Assembly: GCA_015493615.1 (NCBI GenBank)
Contig: WGCV01000043.1
Coordinates: 1-64,000 of the forward strand
DNA length: 64,000 nt
Source of the DNA: Melioribacteraceae bacterium
GTDB taxonomy: Bacteria; Bacteroidota; Ignavibacteria; Ignavibacteriales; Melioribacteraceae
Direction of reading: 5' to 3'
The translations under genes were made by a program, and so were the position numbers. Each line of letters begins with the position of its first letter. Within the stretch, counting starts at the first letter, position 1. Below the pieces are notes generated by a model. It did no database searches. It was not told where the DNA came from and worked only from the letters and a program-made list of their open reading frames with translations. Of this stretch, positions 16,987 through 25,336 are shown in pieces.

Positions 16987-17060
16987 GGCGGCGTGGCCAA
17001 GTGGTCTAAGGCGTGGGTCTGCAAAACCCTTATTCGTCGGTTCGAATCCGACCGCCGCCT
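16987..17060 (+). tRNA. tRNA-Cys (GCA)
   Basis: A 74-base cloverleaf. The acceptor stem GGCGGCG pairs with CGCCGCC. The anticodon loop is CTGCAAA (anticodon GCA). The T arm is GTCGGTTCGAATCCGAC. The discriminator is T and CCA is not encoded. Confidence 0.95.
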
Positions 17061-17193
17061 CAAAATTTTATCTTACCTAATTTTCCCCCTACCATTTTAT
17101 TCTTTTTCCCTCATTTTGTAATATTCCTCTTTTAGATTATATTATAAGTAGAACATAACCGAATATTATATAACTCTTTTTATCGGAGGAAGA

Positions 17194-18489
17194 ATGTCGC
17201 AGGAAAAAATTTCAAAGTATTCAACAGAAACCAATCTATTATATGGGAAGGATGTTTCCAACAAATGGGATTATTCGCATCATGTTACGGCGCCGATTTC
17301 ATCATCTACAACTTTCAGACTCGACTCCGTTGAACGGGGCGCGCTCGGTTTTGTGAATTGGGGCGAAAGCTCAAAGCACGAAGGGGAAACTCCGATTTAT
17401 ATTTACGACAGACTCGGCGAGCCGAACAAGGACATGCTGGAGGAGAATCTCGCTATTGTGGAAAAAGGGGAGATGGCTGTGGCGTTTGCCAGCGGAATGT
17501 CGGCAATCTCCGGAGCGCTGGGGATTTTGGTTAAGTCCGGCGAAGAAATTATTTCGCATAAAACTCTTTACGGCTGTACTATTTCACTTTTCAAAAATTG
17601 GTATCCGAGATATAACATTGCCGTTCGCCAAATAGATTTGACAAACCATGAAGAAATTCTAAAGGTTGCAAATGATAAGACGAGAGTAATTTATTTTGAA
17701 ACTCCGGCTAATCCCAATCTTGATATTATTGACATCGGCGCTATTCGTAAGATTGTTGACGAGTTAAATAAAGGGCGCGAGGAGGAGGAGAAAATCCAAA
17801 TTGTTGTGGATAATACTTTCAGCACTCCCTACTGCCAGCGTCCGATCGAACTCGGAGCGGATTTTACCGTACATTCCTTAACCAAAGGAATCGGAGGATT
17901 CGGAACAGACATCGGGGGAGTTGTAATCGGAAGGAATCAGTACCGAGACAGACTCCTCCTTTACAGAAAGGACTTCGGCGCGGTTCTCAGTCCGAGAAAC
18001 GCGTGGTCTATTTTAACTTACGGCTTGCCCACAGTTGCTCTGCGCCAGAGAAAAGCGATTGAAAGCGCGCAGAAAATTGCCGAGTATCTTGAGAAGCATC
18101 CCAAGGTTGAATTTGTAAACTATCCCGGTCTTCCCTCGTTTAAACAGTATGAACTTGCCAAAAAACAGATGGTGAATTTCGAGGGAGAGTTTGCTCCCGG
18201 GCATCTTGTTTACTTTGTTCTGAAAGGGGAGACGCTTGACGATTCCAAAGAACGCGGGCGCAACTTTATGAATTACATCGCTAAGAACGCCTACACAATG
18301 ACGCTTGCCGTCAGCCTCGGCAATACCCGTACTTTGATTGAACATCCCGCATCGATGACGCACTCGGTTGTCCCGACCGATCAACTTGGCGATTACGGAC
18401 TACATGCGGGCGGCGTCAGAATTGCCGTCGGACTGGAAAAAGCTGACGACATACTTCTTGATCTTGAGGATTCGCTGAATGCTATATAA
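17194..18489 (+). CDS. Cys/Met metabolism PLP-dependent enzyme
   Basis: A 431-residue fold-type I PLP enzyme of the trans-sulfuration family. GGAGGAAG lies just before the ATG. The N-terminal half has YDRLGEPNKDMLEENLA and the SGMSAISGAL phosphate-binding turn. The PLP Asp is in VVDNTFSTPYC, and the Schiff-base Lys is at 231 (HSLTKGIGGFGTDIGG). The C-terminal domain ends SVGLE-like (VRIAVGLEKADDILLDLEDSL). Family members include cystathionine gamma-synthase, gamma-lyase, methionine gamma-lyase and O-acetylhomoserine sulfhydrylase; the reaction cannot be fixed from sequence alone. Its stop codon lies in the target-site repeat of a miniature element, and the start of the next gene overlaps its last codons. 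Confidence 0.85.
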   Translation: MSQEKISKYSTETNLLYGKDVSNKWDYSHHVTAPISSSTTFRLDSVERGALGFVNWGESSKHEGETPIYIYDRLGEPNKDMLEENLAIVEKGEMAVAFASGMSAISGALGILVKSGEEIISHKTLYGCTISLFKNWYPRYNIAVRQIDLTNHEEILKVANDKTRVIYFETPANPNLDIIDIGAIRKIVDELNKGREEEEKIQIVVDNTFSTPYCQRPIELGADFTVHSLTKGIGGFGTDIGGVVIGRNQYRDRLLLYRKDFGAVLSPRNAWSILTYGLPTVALRQRKAIESAQKIAEYLEKHPKVEFVNYPGLPSFKQYELAKKQMVNFEGEFAPGHLVYFVLKGETLDDSKERGRNFMNYIAKNAYTMTLAVSLGNTRTLIEHPASMTHSVVPTDQLGDYGLHAGGVRIAVGLEKADDILLDLEDSLNAI

Positions 18490-19114
18490 GAAGGCTTTGC
18501 ATAACACAATAATATGTCATTCTGATCCCGCCTTTTTTGGGCGGGAGAAGAATCTCAGAGCCGGTAATTATACCAAATTTAGAGATATTTCGGACGGCTT
18601 CCAGCCATCGCCGTGGCGAACTCAATATGACAATTTTAGGTTTTGTAAAGGTTACTATAAATCAATACAAAAAATACTTATTGCAGTTTTGCTCTCTGTC
18701 GGTTCTATTTTTTCGCAAAGTGTTTCGTCGGTTATTCCTTCGGACAGTGGCATGGTTATCGGTATAATCAGATATGGCGGATATTCTTTGCTCGTTACAT
18801 CAAAGGGTATAAAACCGTATGAGAAAAAATCGTCCGATGAAAAGTTCTCCGAATACTACAAAAGTGTTTACGGTAAAGATGCGGAGAATCCTAATCATAT
18901 TATTGAGACAAACAACGGATTTGCGTTTATACCTGTTTTATCTGAAAACCAATTAAGAGGTTACGGACTTGATTCCGTTGACGGTTTTTCAATTGACGAC
19001 TTTTATAATTTTTCGGAAACGAGCAGAGCTAAGAGCGGAAACGGTGATAAAAGTAAAATCAGAAATAGAATAATTAATTACATAAAGGAGTTGCATGAAA
19101 ATATTAAAAAGTAG
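18479..19114 (+). CDS. Small secreted protein of unknown function, with a mobile-element insertion near its N-terminus
   Basis: The open frame begins at an ATG that overlaps the preceding gene by 11 bp and runs 211 codons. Codons 4-60 come from a miniature element plus its target repeat (171 bp, 57 codons, no stop). Removing that insert joins ATG-CTA-TAT to AAA-TCA, giving MLYKSIQKILIAVLLSVG and then SIFSQ, a clear signal peptide. The remaining 130 or so residues are soluble, Ser- and Lys-rich, and match no family I recognise. As the gene stands, the signal peptide is buried behind a 57-residue extension, so export is probably lost unless an internal non-ATG start is used. It overlaps the YfiH gene by 20 bp. 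Confidence 0.65.
   Translation: MLYKKALHNTIICHSDPAFFGREKNLRAGNYTKFRDISDGFQPSPWRTQYDNFRFCKGYYKSIQKILIAVLLSVGSIFSQSVSSVIPSDSGMVIGIIRYGGYSLLVTSKGIKPYEKKSSDEKFSEYYKSVYGKDAENPNHIIETNNGFAFIPVLSENQLRGYGLDSVDGFSIDDFYNFSETSRAKSGNGDKSKIRNRIINYIKELHENIKK
18490..18655 (+). mobile_element. Miniature inverted-repeat element R1, copy C (inside a reading frame)
   Basis: This 166-bp copy runs from GAAGGCTTTGCATAAC to TTTTGTAAAGGTTAC, with TATAA direct repeats at 18485-18489 and 18656-18660. It has the same core as the other copies and a CCCGCC...GGCGGG hairpin. Element plus one target repeat is 171 bp, a multiple of three. Confidence 0.85.
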
Positions 19115-19826
19115 AATCTTCCGTGAATTTCCGGAGGTCAAATTCGGGTTCAGCACGAAGGAAGGTTTGGACAGACCGCCTCCGTTTTTTTTCAATATGT
19201 CTTTGAGCGTTGGGGATGAGTCGGAAATTGTTGAAGAAAACAGAACAGCGTTTCTTGGATCGCTTGATATACCTTCGGATAAGTTGGCGTTTCAAGATCA
19301 AATTCACAGCGATATAATCAGCTATGTTGAGAATCCCGGATTTGCCGGAGAAAGCGACGCCTTGATTACGGATGTAAAAAATCTTGCCATAGGAGTTTTT
19401 TCTGCAGACTGTACCCCCGTTTTTCTTTACGATCCTGAAAAAAGCGTTGTCGCGGCTGTTCATTCGGGTTGGAAAGGTACCGAGAAGAAAATTCTGGAAA
19501 AAACAATTAATCGGTTGAAAGATGATTTTGTAGTTAACCCTGTCGATCTTCGTGTTTTTATCGGTCCGACTATCAGTCAGAAGCGTTATCCGGTTGACGC
19601 CGACGTCGCTAAAAGGTTTGACGAAAAGTATTATTACTACGATGAAATAAAATATCATCTTGATGTAAAACAAATAAATTATGATTTACTGATTGCAAAC
19701 GGCGTTGATGAAAAAAACATTTATGTTTCGCCCCTTTGCACATACGAAAATAATTTCCTTCATTCTTACAGAAGGGCGGGAAAGGTGTCCGGTCGCGCCC
19801 TTGGCGTTATAATGATTTCAGAGTAA
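19095..19826 (+). CDS. pgeF: YfiH/PgeF family (multicopper-oxidase-like) protein
   Basis: A 243-residue protein of the YfiH/LACC1 family. These proteins bind zinc and act as purine nucleoside phosphorylase/adenosine deaminase-type enzymes, or as peptidoglycan editing factor in E. coli. Three metal ligands are in place: His71 (QDQIHSDII), Cys106 (FSADCTPVFLYD) and His123 (AAVHSGWKGT). Length is normal for the family. AAGGAG lies 6 bases before the ATG. The gene overlaps the small secreted protein gene upstream and abuts the EamA gene downstream with no gap. Confidence 0.9.
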   Translation: MKILKSRIFREFPEVKFGFSTKEGLDRPPPFFFNMSLSVGDESEIVEENRTAFLGSLDIPSDKLAFQDQIHSDIISYVENPGFAGESDALITDVKNLAIGVFSADCTPVFLYDPEKSVVAAVHSGWKGTEKKILEKTINRLKDDFVVNPVDLRVFIGPTISQKRYPVDADVAKRFDEKYYYYDEIKYHLDVKQINYDLLIANGVDEKNIYVSPLCTYENNFLHSYRRAGKVSGRALGVIMISE

Positions 19827-20732
19827 ATGGAAAAGTTTAAGATATCTGCGGGTTATGTGTTAATCTGTATTATTTGGGGATCGACTTGGCTGGGGATTAA
19901 ATTCAGTCTGGAGGATTTTCCCCCTTTGTTTGCGGCTGCTTGGCGGTTTCTCCTCGCGTCGGTTTTTGTTCTTGCGTTTGTTAAAACTCTCGGAATTCCT
20001 TTTAGTCTGGATAAAAACTCCCTAAAGGTTTATGCTGTTCTTACATTTTTCTCATTTGCGGTTCCGTTTCCCCTTGTTTACTGGGCGGAGCAGACAGTCG
20101 CAAGCGGATTGGGCGCGATTTTGTTCGCCACATTTCCTTTCTGGGTAATTATTTTTAACAGAATTTCACTAAAAGAGCCGATTGGAATTTTTAAGCTGAT
20201 TGGGACTGTGATAGGATTCATAGGGATAATTTTAATTTTTGCGCATGATTTATCAACAAACGATTTTAGCGCTACGCTGGGGATTTTGGCTATTGTTACC
20301 GCCGCGGCGATTCAAGGGTGGTCAAGCGTTTATGTAAAGAAGCACGCTAAAAACATTAATCCGCTTTCGATGAACTTTTTTCCTCTCTTGTTCGGCGGAA
20401 GCATAATATTGGCGGCTTCATTCCTTTTTGAAGATTTAACTTCGATAAAGTTTACGGTTACCGGAATCGGCGCGGTTGTGTATCTTGCTTTATTCGGGAC
20501 GGTAATAACATTTACGATTTATTACTGGCTGATGAAAAAAATCGATATTGTACTACTTTCACTTTCCACATTCATTACGCCGATACTCGCTGTTTTTTTC
20601 GGCTGGCTCGTTCTGGACGAAACATTTTCCGCCAATATTTATTTTGCAAGTGTGCTGGTATTGGCAGGGATTTTGCTCTCTAACTTCAGACCGATACTCA
20701 GCAGGATTAAAAATCGAAAGGGAACAGTTTAA
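19827..20732 (+). CDS. EamA/DMT family transporter
   Basis: A 301-residue membrane protein with about ten hydrophobic helices in two EamA repeats. The first repeat begins YVLICIIWGSTWLGIKF and contains ALLF-type motifs (GLGAILFATFPFWVIIF). The second has AIVTAAAIQGWSSVYVK and ends in the FGWLVLDETFS motif common to the family's last repeat. The tail is a short basic RIKNRKG. The ATG directly follows the pgeF stop codon, so the two are co-translated. Exported metabolite unknown. Confidence 0.9.
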   Translation: MEKFKISAGYVLICIIWGSTWLGIKFSLEDFPPLFAAAWRFLLASVFVLAFVKTLGIPFSLDKNSLKVYAVLTFFSFAVPFPLVYWAEQTVASGLGAILFATFPFWVIIFNRISLKEPIGIFKLIGTVIGFIGIILIFAHDLSTNDFSATLGILAIVTAAAIQGWSSVYVKKHAKNINPLSMNFFPLLFGGSIILAASFLFEDLTSIKFTVTGIGAVVYLALFGTVITFTIYYWLMKKIDIVLLSLSTFITPILAVFFGWLVLDETFSANIYFASVLVLAGILLSNFRPILSRIKNRKGTV

Positions 20733-20763
20733 GTCGGATTGCGAGTGTTATAAAAAGCACACA

Positions 20764-20917
20764 GTCATTGCGAGACAATCCGCGAAAGTGGATTGGCGCG
20801 GCTCCGCCTAGGCGGACTCACCGGAATTCAACGTTAGCCGTTAAACTGATTTTGAACATTCAGCATCTGCGTGTTTTCTGGTGAGATTGCTTCGTCGCTA
20901 ACGCTTCTCGCAATGAC
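20764..20917. repeat. Inverted-repeat element bounded by GTCATTGCGAG
   Basis: The segment starts GTCATTGCGAG and ends CTCGCAATGAC, an exact 11-bp inverted pair about 150 bp apart. Inside are a GGCTCCGCC palindromic patch and GAGATTGCTTCGTCGCT. This is the style of GTCATTGCGAG repeats seen in many genomes. Confidence 0.75.
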
Positions 20918-21074
20918 GAGAATGTTGCTTCATCCACGGCGGATTGAACCTACAACGATAAAATCGATATGTGTATATAAATTGATTTACGCAGTTTGCC
21001 CGTTCCGACAAAAACCGTTTAGTCGAAACTAAGCAAACTACGCTACGACAAAAATTCCTAATGTGATTTAAAAC

Positions 21075-21105
21075 AAAAAAACCTCGCATATTAGCAAGGT
21101 TTTTT
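21075..21105 (-). terminator. Terminator of tRNA-Asn
   Basis: AAAAAACCTCGC and GCAAGGTTTTTT form a 12-bp stem with one mismatch. It reads as an A/T-flanked hairpin in both directions and lies 6 bp past the tRNA-Asn 3' end on the minus strand. Confidence 0.82.
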
Positions 21106-21110
21106 GTTTG

Positions 21111-21182
<72 letters not shown>

Positions 21183-21295
21183 ATTTATTTTCTCATTAAT
21201 TATTAAGAACAATAAAATTGAGATTTCAAAGATATAATTTTACTCTGCATTTGTCAAGATTTAAGTTATATTTGTTAATAAAAAAGTTTAAGATT

Positions 21296-21712
21296 ATGAA
21301 CATCTCCCATATTGAGCATATTGGAATTGCGGTAAAAGACCTTGAAAACGCAATAAATCTTCTGGAATCTTCTTTCGGGCTGAAATGTTATGCGATTGAA
21401 GAAGTGCCGGAGCAGAAGGTGAAAACGGCTTTTTTTAAAGTCGGAGAAACAAAATTGGAGTTGCTGGAAGCCACATCAAGCGATAGTCCTGTTGCAAAAT
21501 TTATCGAGAAAAAAGGGGAAGGCGTTCATCACATTGCTTTTAATGTTGACGATGTTAAAACCGCATTGAACTTTGCAGAAGAACAGGGACTGAAACTGAT
21601 TGACAAGGAACCTCGCAGTGGCGCTGAAAATTTGGATATCGCCTTTCTTCACCCGAAATCAACGCTTGGAATATTAATCGAACTTTGTTCACAACCAAAA
21701 ACAAATTTATAA
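21296..21712 (+). CDS. mce: Methylmalonyl-CoA epimerase
   Basis: A 138-residue vicinal-oxygen-chelate protein starting at MNISHIEHIG; an upstream in-frame ATG at 21218 would add a region without family similarity. Metal ligands are His8 (IEHIGIAV), His78/79 (GEGVHHIAFNV) and Glu129 (GILIELCS), with KVKTAFFKVGETKLELLE between. It interconverts the R and S forms of methylmalonyl-CoA in the propionate/succinate pathway, a B12-dependent route that fits the B12-dependent reductase in this window. The M1 peptidase gene starts 11 bp downstream, but no metabolic link between the two is evident. Confidence 0.9.
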   Translation: MNISHIEHIGIAVKDLENAINLLESSFGLKCYAIEEVPEQKVKTAFFKVGETKLELLEATSSDSPVAKFIEKKGEGVHHIAFNVDDVKTALNFAEEQGLKLIDKEPRSGAENLDIAFLHPKSTLGILIELCSQPKTNL

Positions 21713-21723
21713 AAGGAGTTGCA

Positions 21724-23676
21724 ATGAAACGCTTTCTAACTATTTTAATTCTTTTATCTTCCGTTAGCTTATTTGCCCAGTCTGCCGGAAATGAATGCCA
21801 AACGGCAAAAGTTAGAGCTTTTAAGCAAATGAAGTCAATGGGAAAACTCTATTATCCCGGCGATCAGAATATTGACGTAACATATTACAAACTTGATTTG
21901 AATATCAGCTATTCGCCGCAGCAGATAACGGGAGCCGTTACTATTGACGCGAAAAGTTTGGAAGATAATTTAACGTCCGTTTTTTATGATTTACAGAACG
22001 CGCTCACGGTTGATTCCGTCGTAGCTCCTTCGGGAAGATTGACTTTCACGCATTCGGGGAATAAAATTAATCTTACGCTTGACAGAGCATACAATATCGG
22101 AGAACTTTTTGAAGTAGTTGTTTATTATCACGGCGTTCCGGGCAGTTCCGGTTTCGGCAGCTTTGAATTCTCCTCCCATTCCGGACATCCGATAATCTGG
22201 ACGCTTAGCGAACCTTACGGCGCAAGCGATTGGTTCCCCGGCAAGGATTCTCCCGCTGATAAAGTTGATTCCTGCGATGTGATTGTCACTGCGGCGGATA
22301 ATTTTTATACGGTTTCCAACGGCGTTTTGATTAGCGAAGTCGATAACGGAGACGGAACGAAAACTTTTCACTGGAAAGAACATCATCCTATCGCGCAGTA
22401 CTTAATTTCACTTGCCTTGACAAACTACGCCGAGTACGATAATTACTATGTTGTGGGGCAGGATTCGATGATTGTCCGTCATTTTAACTATCCCGAAAAC
22501 TTAAATTCAACCCGCGAGGCGAGATTAAATAAAACCGTGGGAATGCTTGAATATTATCATGACATTTACGGTTTGTATCCTTATTTCGATGAAAAATACG
22601 GGCATGCGGAATTCGGTTGGAGCGGCGGAATGGAGCATCAGACATGCACTTCAATCGGCGCTTACGGCGAAACAATAATCGCTCACGAGCTTGCGCATCA
22701 GTGGTTCGGCGATAAGGTAACCTGCGCCACTTGGCACGACATCTGGCTGAACGAAGGTTTTGCCACATACACCGAAGCGTTATGGCTCGGACATGTTTAC
22801 GGCGAAGGCGCATACGACGACAGAATTGCAAGTTACATGTCAACCGCGAAATATGCTTACGGACCTATCTATGTTCAGGATATTTCAAACGTAAACAGCA
22901 TATTTAATTACGCGAGAAGCTATGCAAAGGGCGCGGTGGTAATTCACATGCTTCGCGGCATTGTCGGGGATTCAACATTTTTTAACATTCTGCAGTCCTA
23001 TCTGAACGATCCCCGCTACGCGTATAATTCGGCTACAACCGATCAGTTTGCCGCAGTTGCGAGCGCGGTATCGGGAACCGATTTAACTTACTTTTTTGAT
23101 GAATGGATTTACGGGGAGAATTACCCGAAATACAGAGTCGAGTTTAAGCGAGTATTTTCCGACAGTAATTATTACGCAATAGTTACTTTGATTCAGAATA
23201 CAAATACCAATCCGAGATTTTTTACAATGCCTGTGCAGCTTAAAATTACAACCGAGCAAGGGGATACTTTAGTTACGGTCTTTAATGATGCCGTTAACCA
23301 GAGTTTTTTGATTGAAGTTAACAGCTATCCTCTATCTGTTGAGATGGATCCGAATAATTTAATCTTGAAGGATATTCTCGGTACGACGGATGTTGAGGAT
23401 GAAACTCTTCCCGCAGAATTTACTCTTTCACAAAATTATCCCAATCCCTTTAATCCTACAACAAAGATAAACTATGCATTGCCGAAAGATGAATTTGTTA
23501 CCCTCAAAGTTTTTAATATTCTCGGAGAAGAAGTGGCAAAGTTGGTCGAAGGGAGAGTAACCGCAGGGTCTCACTCAGTAGAATTTGACGCTTCAAATCT
23601 TTCGAGCGGAACATATATCTACAGATTAACCGCGGGAAAATTTGTCTCGACCAAAAAGATGATTTTACTGAAGTAA
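21724..23676 (+). CDS. Secreted M1 family metallopeptidase with T9SS sorting domain
   Basis: The start is the ATG at 21724 behind AAGGAG. The product has about 650 residues. A signal peptide (MKRFLTILILLSSVSLFAQ) precedes an M1 aminopeptidase-type beta N-domain and the gluzincin catalytic domain. HELAH is at 321-325 and the third zinc ligand Glu at about 344 (WLNEGFATY). The substrate-binding motif is GGMEHQT in place of GAMEN. The C-terminal 75 residues form a type A T9SS signal (LSQNYPNPFNPTTKINYALP, then LKVFNILGEEV and TKKMILLK). The enzyme should be moved across the outer membrane and attached or released outside. A miniature element separates the stop codon from the terminator. Confidence 0.92.
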   Translation: MKRFLTILILLSSVSLFAQSAGNECQTAKVRAFKQMKSMGKLYYPGDQNIDVTYYKLDLNISYSPQQITGAVTIDAKSLEDNLTSVFYDLQNALTVDSVVAPSGRLTFTHSGNKINLTLDRAYNIGELFEVVVYYHGVPGSSGFGSFEFSSHSGHPIIWTLSEPYGASDWFPGKDSPADKVDSCDVIVTAADNFYTVSNGVLISEVDNGDGTKTFHWKEHHPIAQYLISLALTNYAEYDNYYVVGQDSMIVRHFNYPENLNSTREARLNKTVGMLEYYHDIYGLYPYFDEKYGHAEFGWSGGMEHQTCTSIGAYGETIIAHELAHQWFGDKVTCATWHDIWLNEGFATYTEALWLGHVYGEGAYDDRIASYMSTAKYAYGPIYVQDISNVNSIFNYARSYAKGAVVIHMLRGIVGDSTFFNILQSYLNDPRYAYNSATTDQFAAVASAVSGTDLTYFFDEWIYGENYPKYRVEFKRVFSDSNYYAIVTLIQNTNTNPRFFTMPVQLKITTEQGDTLVTVFNDAVNQSFLIEVNSYPLSVEMDPNNLILKDILGTTDVEDETLPAEFTLSQNYPNPFNPTTKINYALPKDEFVTLKVFNILGEEVAKLVEGRVTAGSHSVEFDASNLSSGTYIYRLTAGKFVSTKKMILLK

Positions 23677-23684
23677 TTTTATAG

Positions 23685-23870
23685 AGAACTTTGCAAAACC
23701 TAAAACTGTTATATTGAGTTCGCCAAGTTTACCCCGACCGCTTTTTGTCGGGGCGAAGGTAGGAAACTGTCCGAAATATCTCTAAATTCGGTAAAATTAC
23801 TGGTTTTGAGATTCTTCATTCCGCTTCGCTTCATTCAGAATGACATTTTATTGGGTTATGAAAAGGGCTC
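23685..23870 (-). mobile_element. Miniature inverted-repeat element R1, copy D
   Basis: This 186-bp copy lies in reverse orientation and is flanked by TTATAG (23679-23684 and 23871-23876). It has the family core on the minus strand and an extra internal hairpin (CCCCGACCG...CGGGGCG), which accounts for its greater length. An open frame of 72 codons across it is not a gene. Confidence 0.85.
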
Positions 23871-23887
23871 TTATAGTAAATGTTTCC

Positions 23888-23927
23888 CAAGCTGTCGGGG
23901 AAAACTTTCTGGCAGCTTGTTTTTTTT
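23888..23927 (+). terminator. Intrinsic terminator of the M1 peptidase gene
   Basis: A 9-bp stem CAAGCTGTC/GGCAGCTTG (one G-U pair) is followed by eight T residues. Without element D it would lie about 20 bp after the peptidase stop; it now lies 211 bp away. Confidence 0.85.
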
Positions 23928-24076
23928 AACTCCTTGTATTCTTGATTCTCTTTTCAACTATGTGTTCGAGAGAAATATAATGAATATTTTCATCTCCAAC
24001 ATTCCTAGTGTTTTTAATAAATAGCTCTAAACTACTCAATTTGTCATCCTTATAGTCACTTACGGTCGCTTTTCTA

Positions 24077-24955
24077 CTACAGGCTCAAGGCGTCGTCTTT
24101 TCTCAGATTAACGATTAAATCAAATGCATCTATCCCCATTTTAGAAAAGGCAAACCATTTTTTCCCCAAGTCTTTCAGGCTTCCTCCAAAATGGTAAACG
24201 GTGGATTCATCAATTATTAAAAAGCGGTCGTGGGCTTTGGTAAATTTCTTAATTTTTATTTGGGGGTATTGGGCATTATATTTTTCCAAATCTTGTTTAA
24301 GAATTTTTGTAATGTTTTTAGTGTAGATGTTTACCGATACATTTTTTTTGCGTTTAGTAAAAAGTTGTAAAACCGATTCATCTATATAGTTATCAATCAG
24401 CAAAATTGATTTTTGGGCGGATTTTATCAACCCGGAAACAAAAACATATGCATCAAAGATTTGTCCATCATAGAAAATACCTTGGTTGGGTGGCAGATTA
24501 GCTTGTATTCTCAAATCAATACTTTCAACTTTTTCAGCAAGTTTCTGAAAATTATTTTCTATTCGATTAATTCGTTGGTTTAGTGCATATCCTCTTAAAA
24601 GATAATCTTTAAGAATCTTGTTAGCCCAAATACGGAATTGTGTACCTTGCTTTGATTTTACTCGATAACCTACTGAAATAATTACATCAAGATTGTAGTA
24701 TTCTACATTTTTACTCTGTGTTTTTCCTTTAATAGCGCCGTGTTGAGTGGTTGTCGCAAATTTTGCGACAACCACTTCTTTAATTAGTTCACCTTCTTTG
24801 AAGATATTATTTATGTGTTTACCAATAGTTTTTACATCTCTACCAAAAAGCTCAGCAATTTGGTGTCTATTTAGCCAAACAGTCTCTTTATCAATTCTTA
24901 CTTCAATATGTTGAGCGAGTTCTTTTGACTTATATAGTATTATCTCATTTTTCAT
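24077..24955 (-). CDS. RhuM-family protein with a PLD-like C-terminal part
   Basis: A 292-residue protein. The N-terminal half matches RhuM proteins: EVRIDKETVWLNRHQIAELFGRDVKTIGKHINNIFKEGEL resembles a winged helix DNA-binding motif, and YNLDVIISVGYRVKSKQGTQFRIWA is the diagnostic block. A short coiled linker (about 140-165) leads to a C-terminal part with SILLIDNYIDESVL and AHDRFLIID, a H-x-R-x4-D variant of the phospholipase-D HKD motif. RhuM proteins are often found on pathogenicity or defence islands, and their function is not settled. The gene is AT-rich, solitary and flanked by repeats, suggesting transfer. Confidence 0.85.
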   Translation of the reverse strand: MKNEIILYKSKELAQHIEVRIDKETVWLNRHQIAELFGRDVKTIGKHINNIFKEGELIKEVVVAKFATTTQHGAIKGKTQSKNVEYYNLDVIISVGYRVKSKQGTQFRIWANKILKDYLLRGYALNQRINRIENNFQKLAEKVESIDLRIQANLPPNQGIFYDGQIFDAYVFVSGLIKSAQKSILLIDNYIDESVLQLFTKRKKNVSVNIYTKNITKILKQDLEKYNAQYPQIKIKKFTKAHDRFLIIDESTVYHFGGSLKDLGKKWFAFSKMGIDAFDLIVNLRKDDALSL

Positions 24956-25336
24956 AAGATTAATCCTATTTTAGAAAATTGTGTTTTAATTTTTATCTTT
25001 CACCCTCATCAGTGAGTTTTGTGTCTCAAAATATTTTGATAAAGCGCTGTGCAATATTTGCCTCTGTTTAATGAAAACAAATTATTGATTTTGTTGCTTA
25101 TTTGCAAATGAGGAGTAAAATTATTTTGGGATTTTTGGCAAAAGCGGTTTGTAGTGAACGGTAAAGAAAGGGAAATGTGAATGGTTAATTGTCAATTGTA
25201 AATGGTCGTTTGATAAATGGGGAGACGGTGTGGTTTTTTCCGCACTCCGTCGGAATTCACACTTCGCCGCGGCAAATCGAGAGTGGAATTTACAAAAAAT
25301 TAATTAACTTAATTTTTCCATTTACACGGAGTTTGT
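24956..25336. other. Intergenic region
   Basis: This AT-rich spacer lies between divergent genes. GTGGTTTTTTCCGCAC at about 25228-25243 could form a small hairpin. I see no further gene or recognised RNA. It should hold promoters for both flanking genes. Confidence 0.45.

Noticed and set aside
16898-17080. 60-codon open frame over tRNA-Cys
   Set aside because: It is composed of element R1 sequence and the tRNA gene itself.
17061-17193. SAM or other riboswitch before the Cys/Met PLP enzyme gene
   Set aside because: The leader is only 130 bp, very AT- and pyrimidine-rich, and shows no conserved SAM-box helices.
20898-21089. 63-codon minus-strand frame before the tRNA-Asn terminator
   Set aside because: It covers repeat sequence and has no family features or ribosome site.
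23806-24024. 72-codon plus-strand open frame
   Set aside because: It lies on element R1 copy D and the terminator and has no ribosome site or family similarity.
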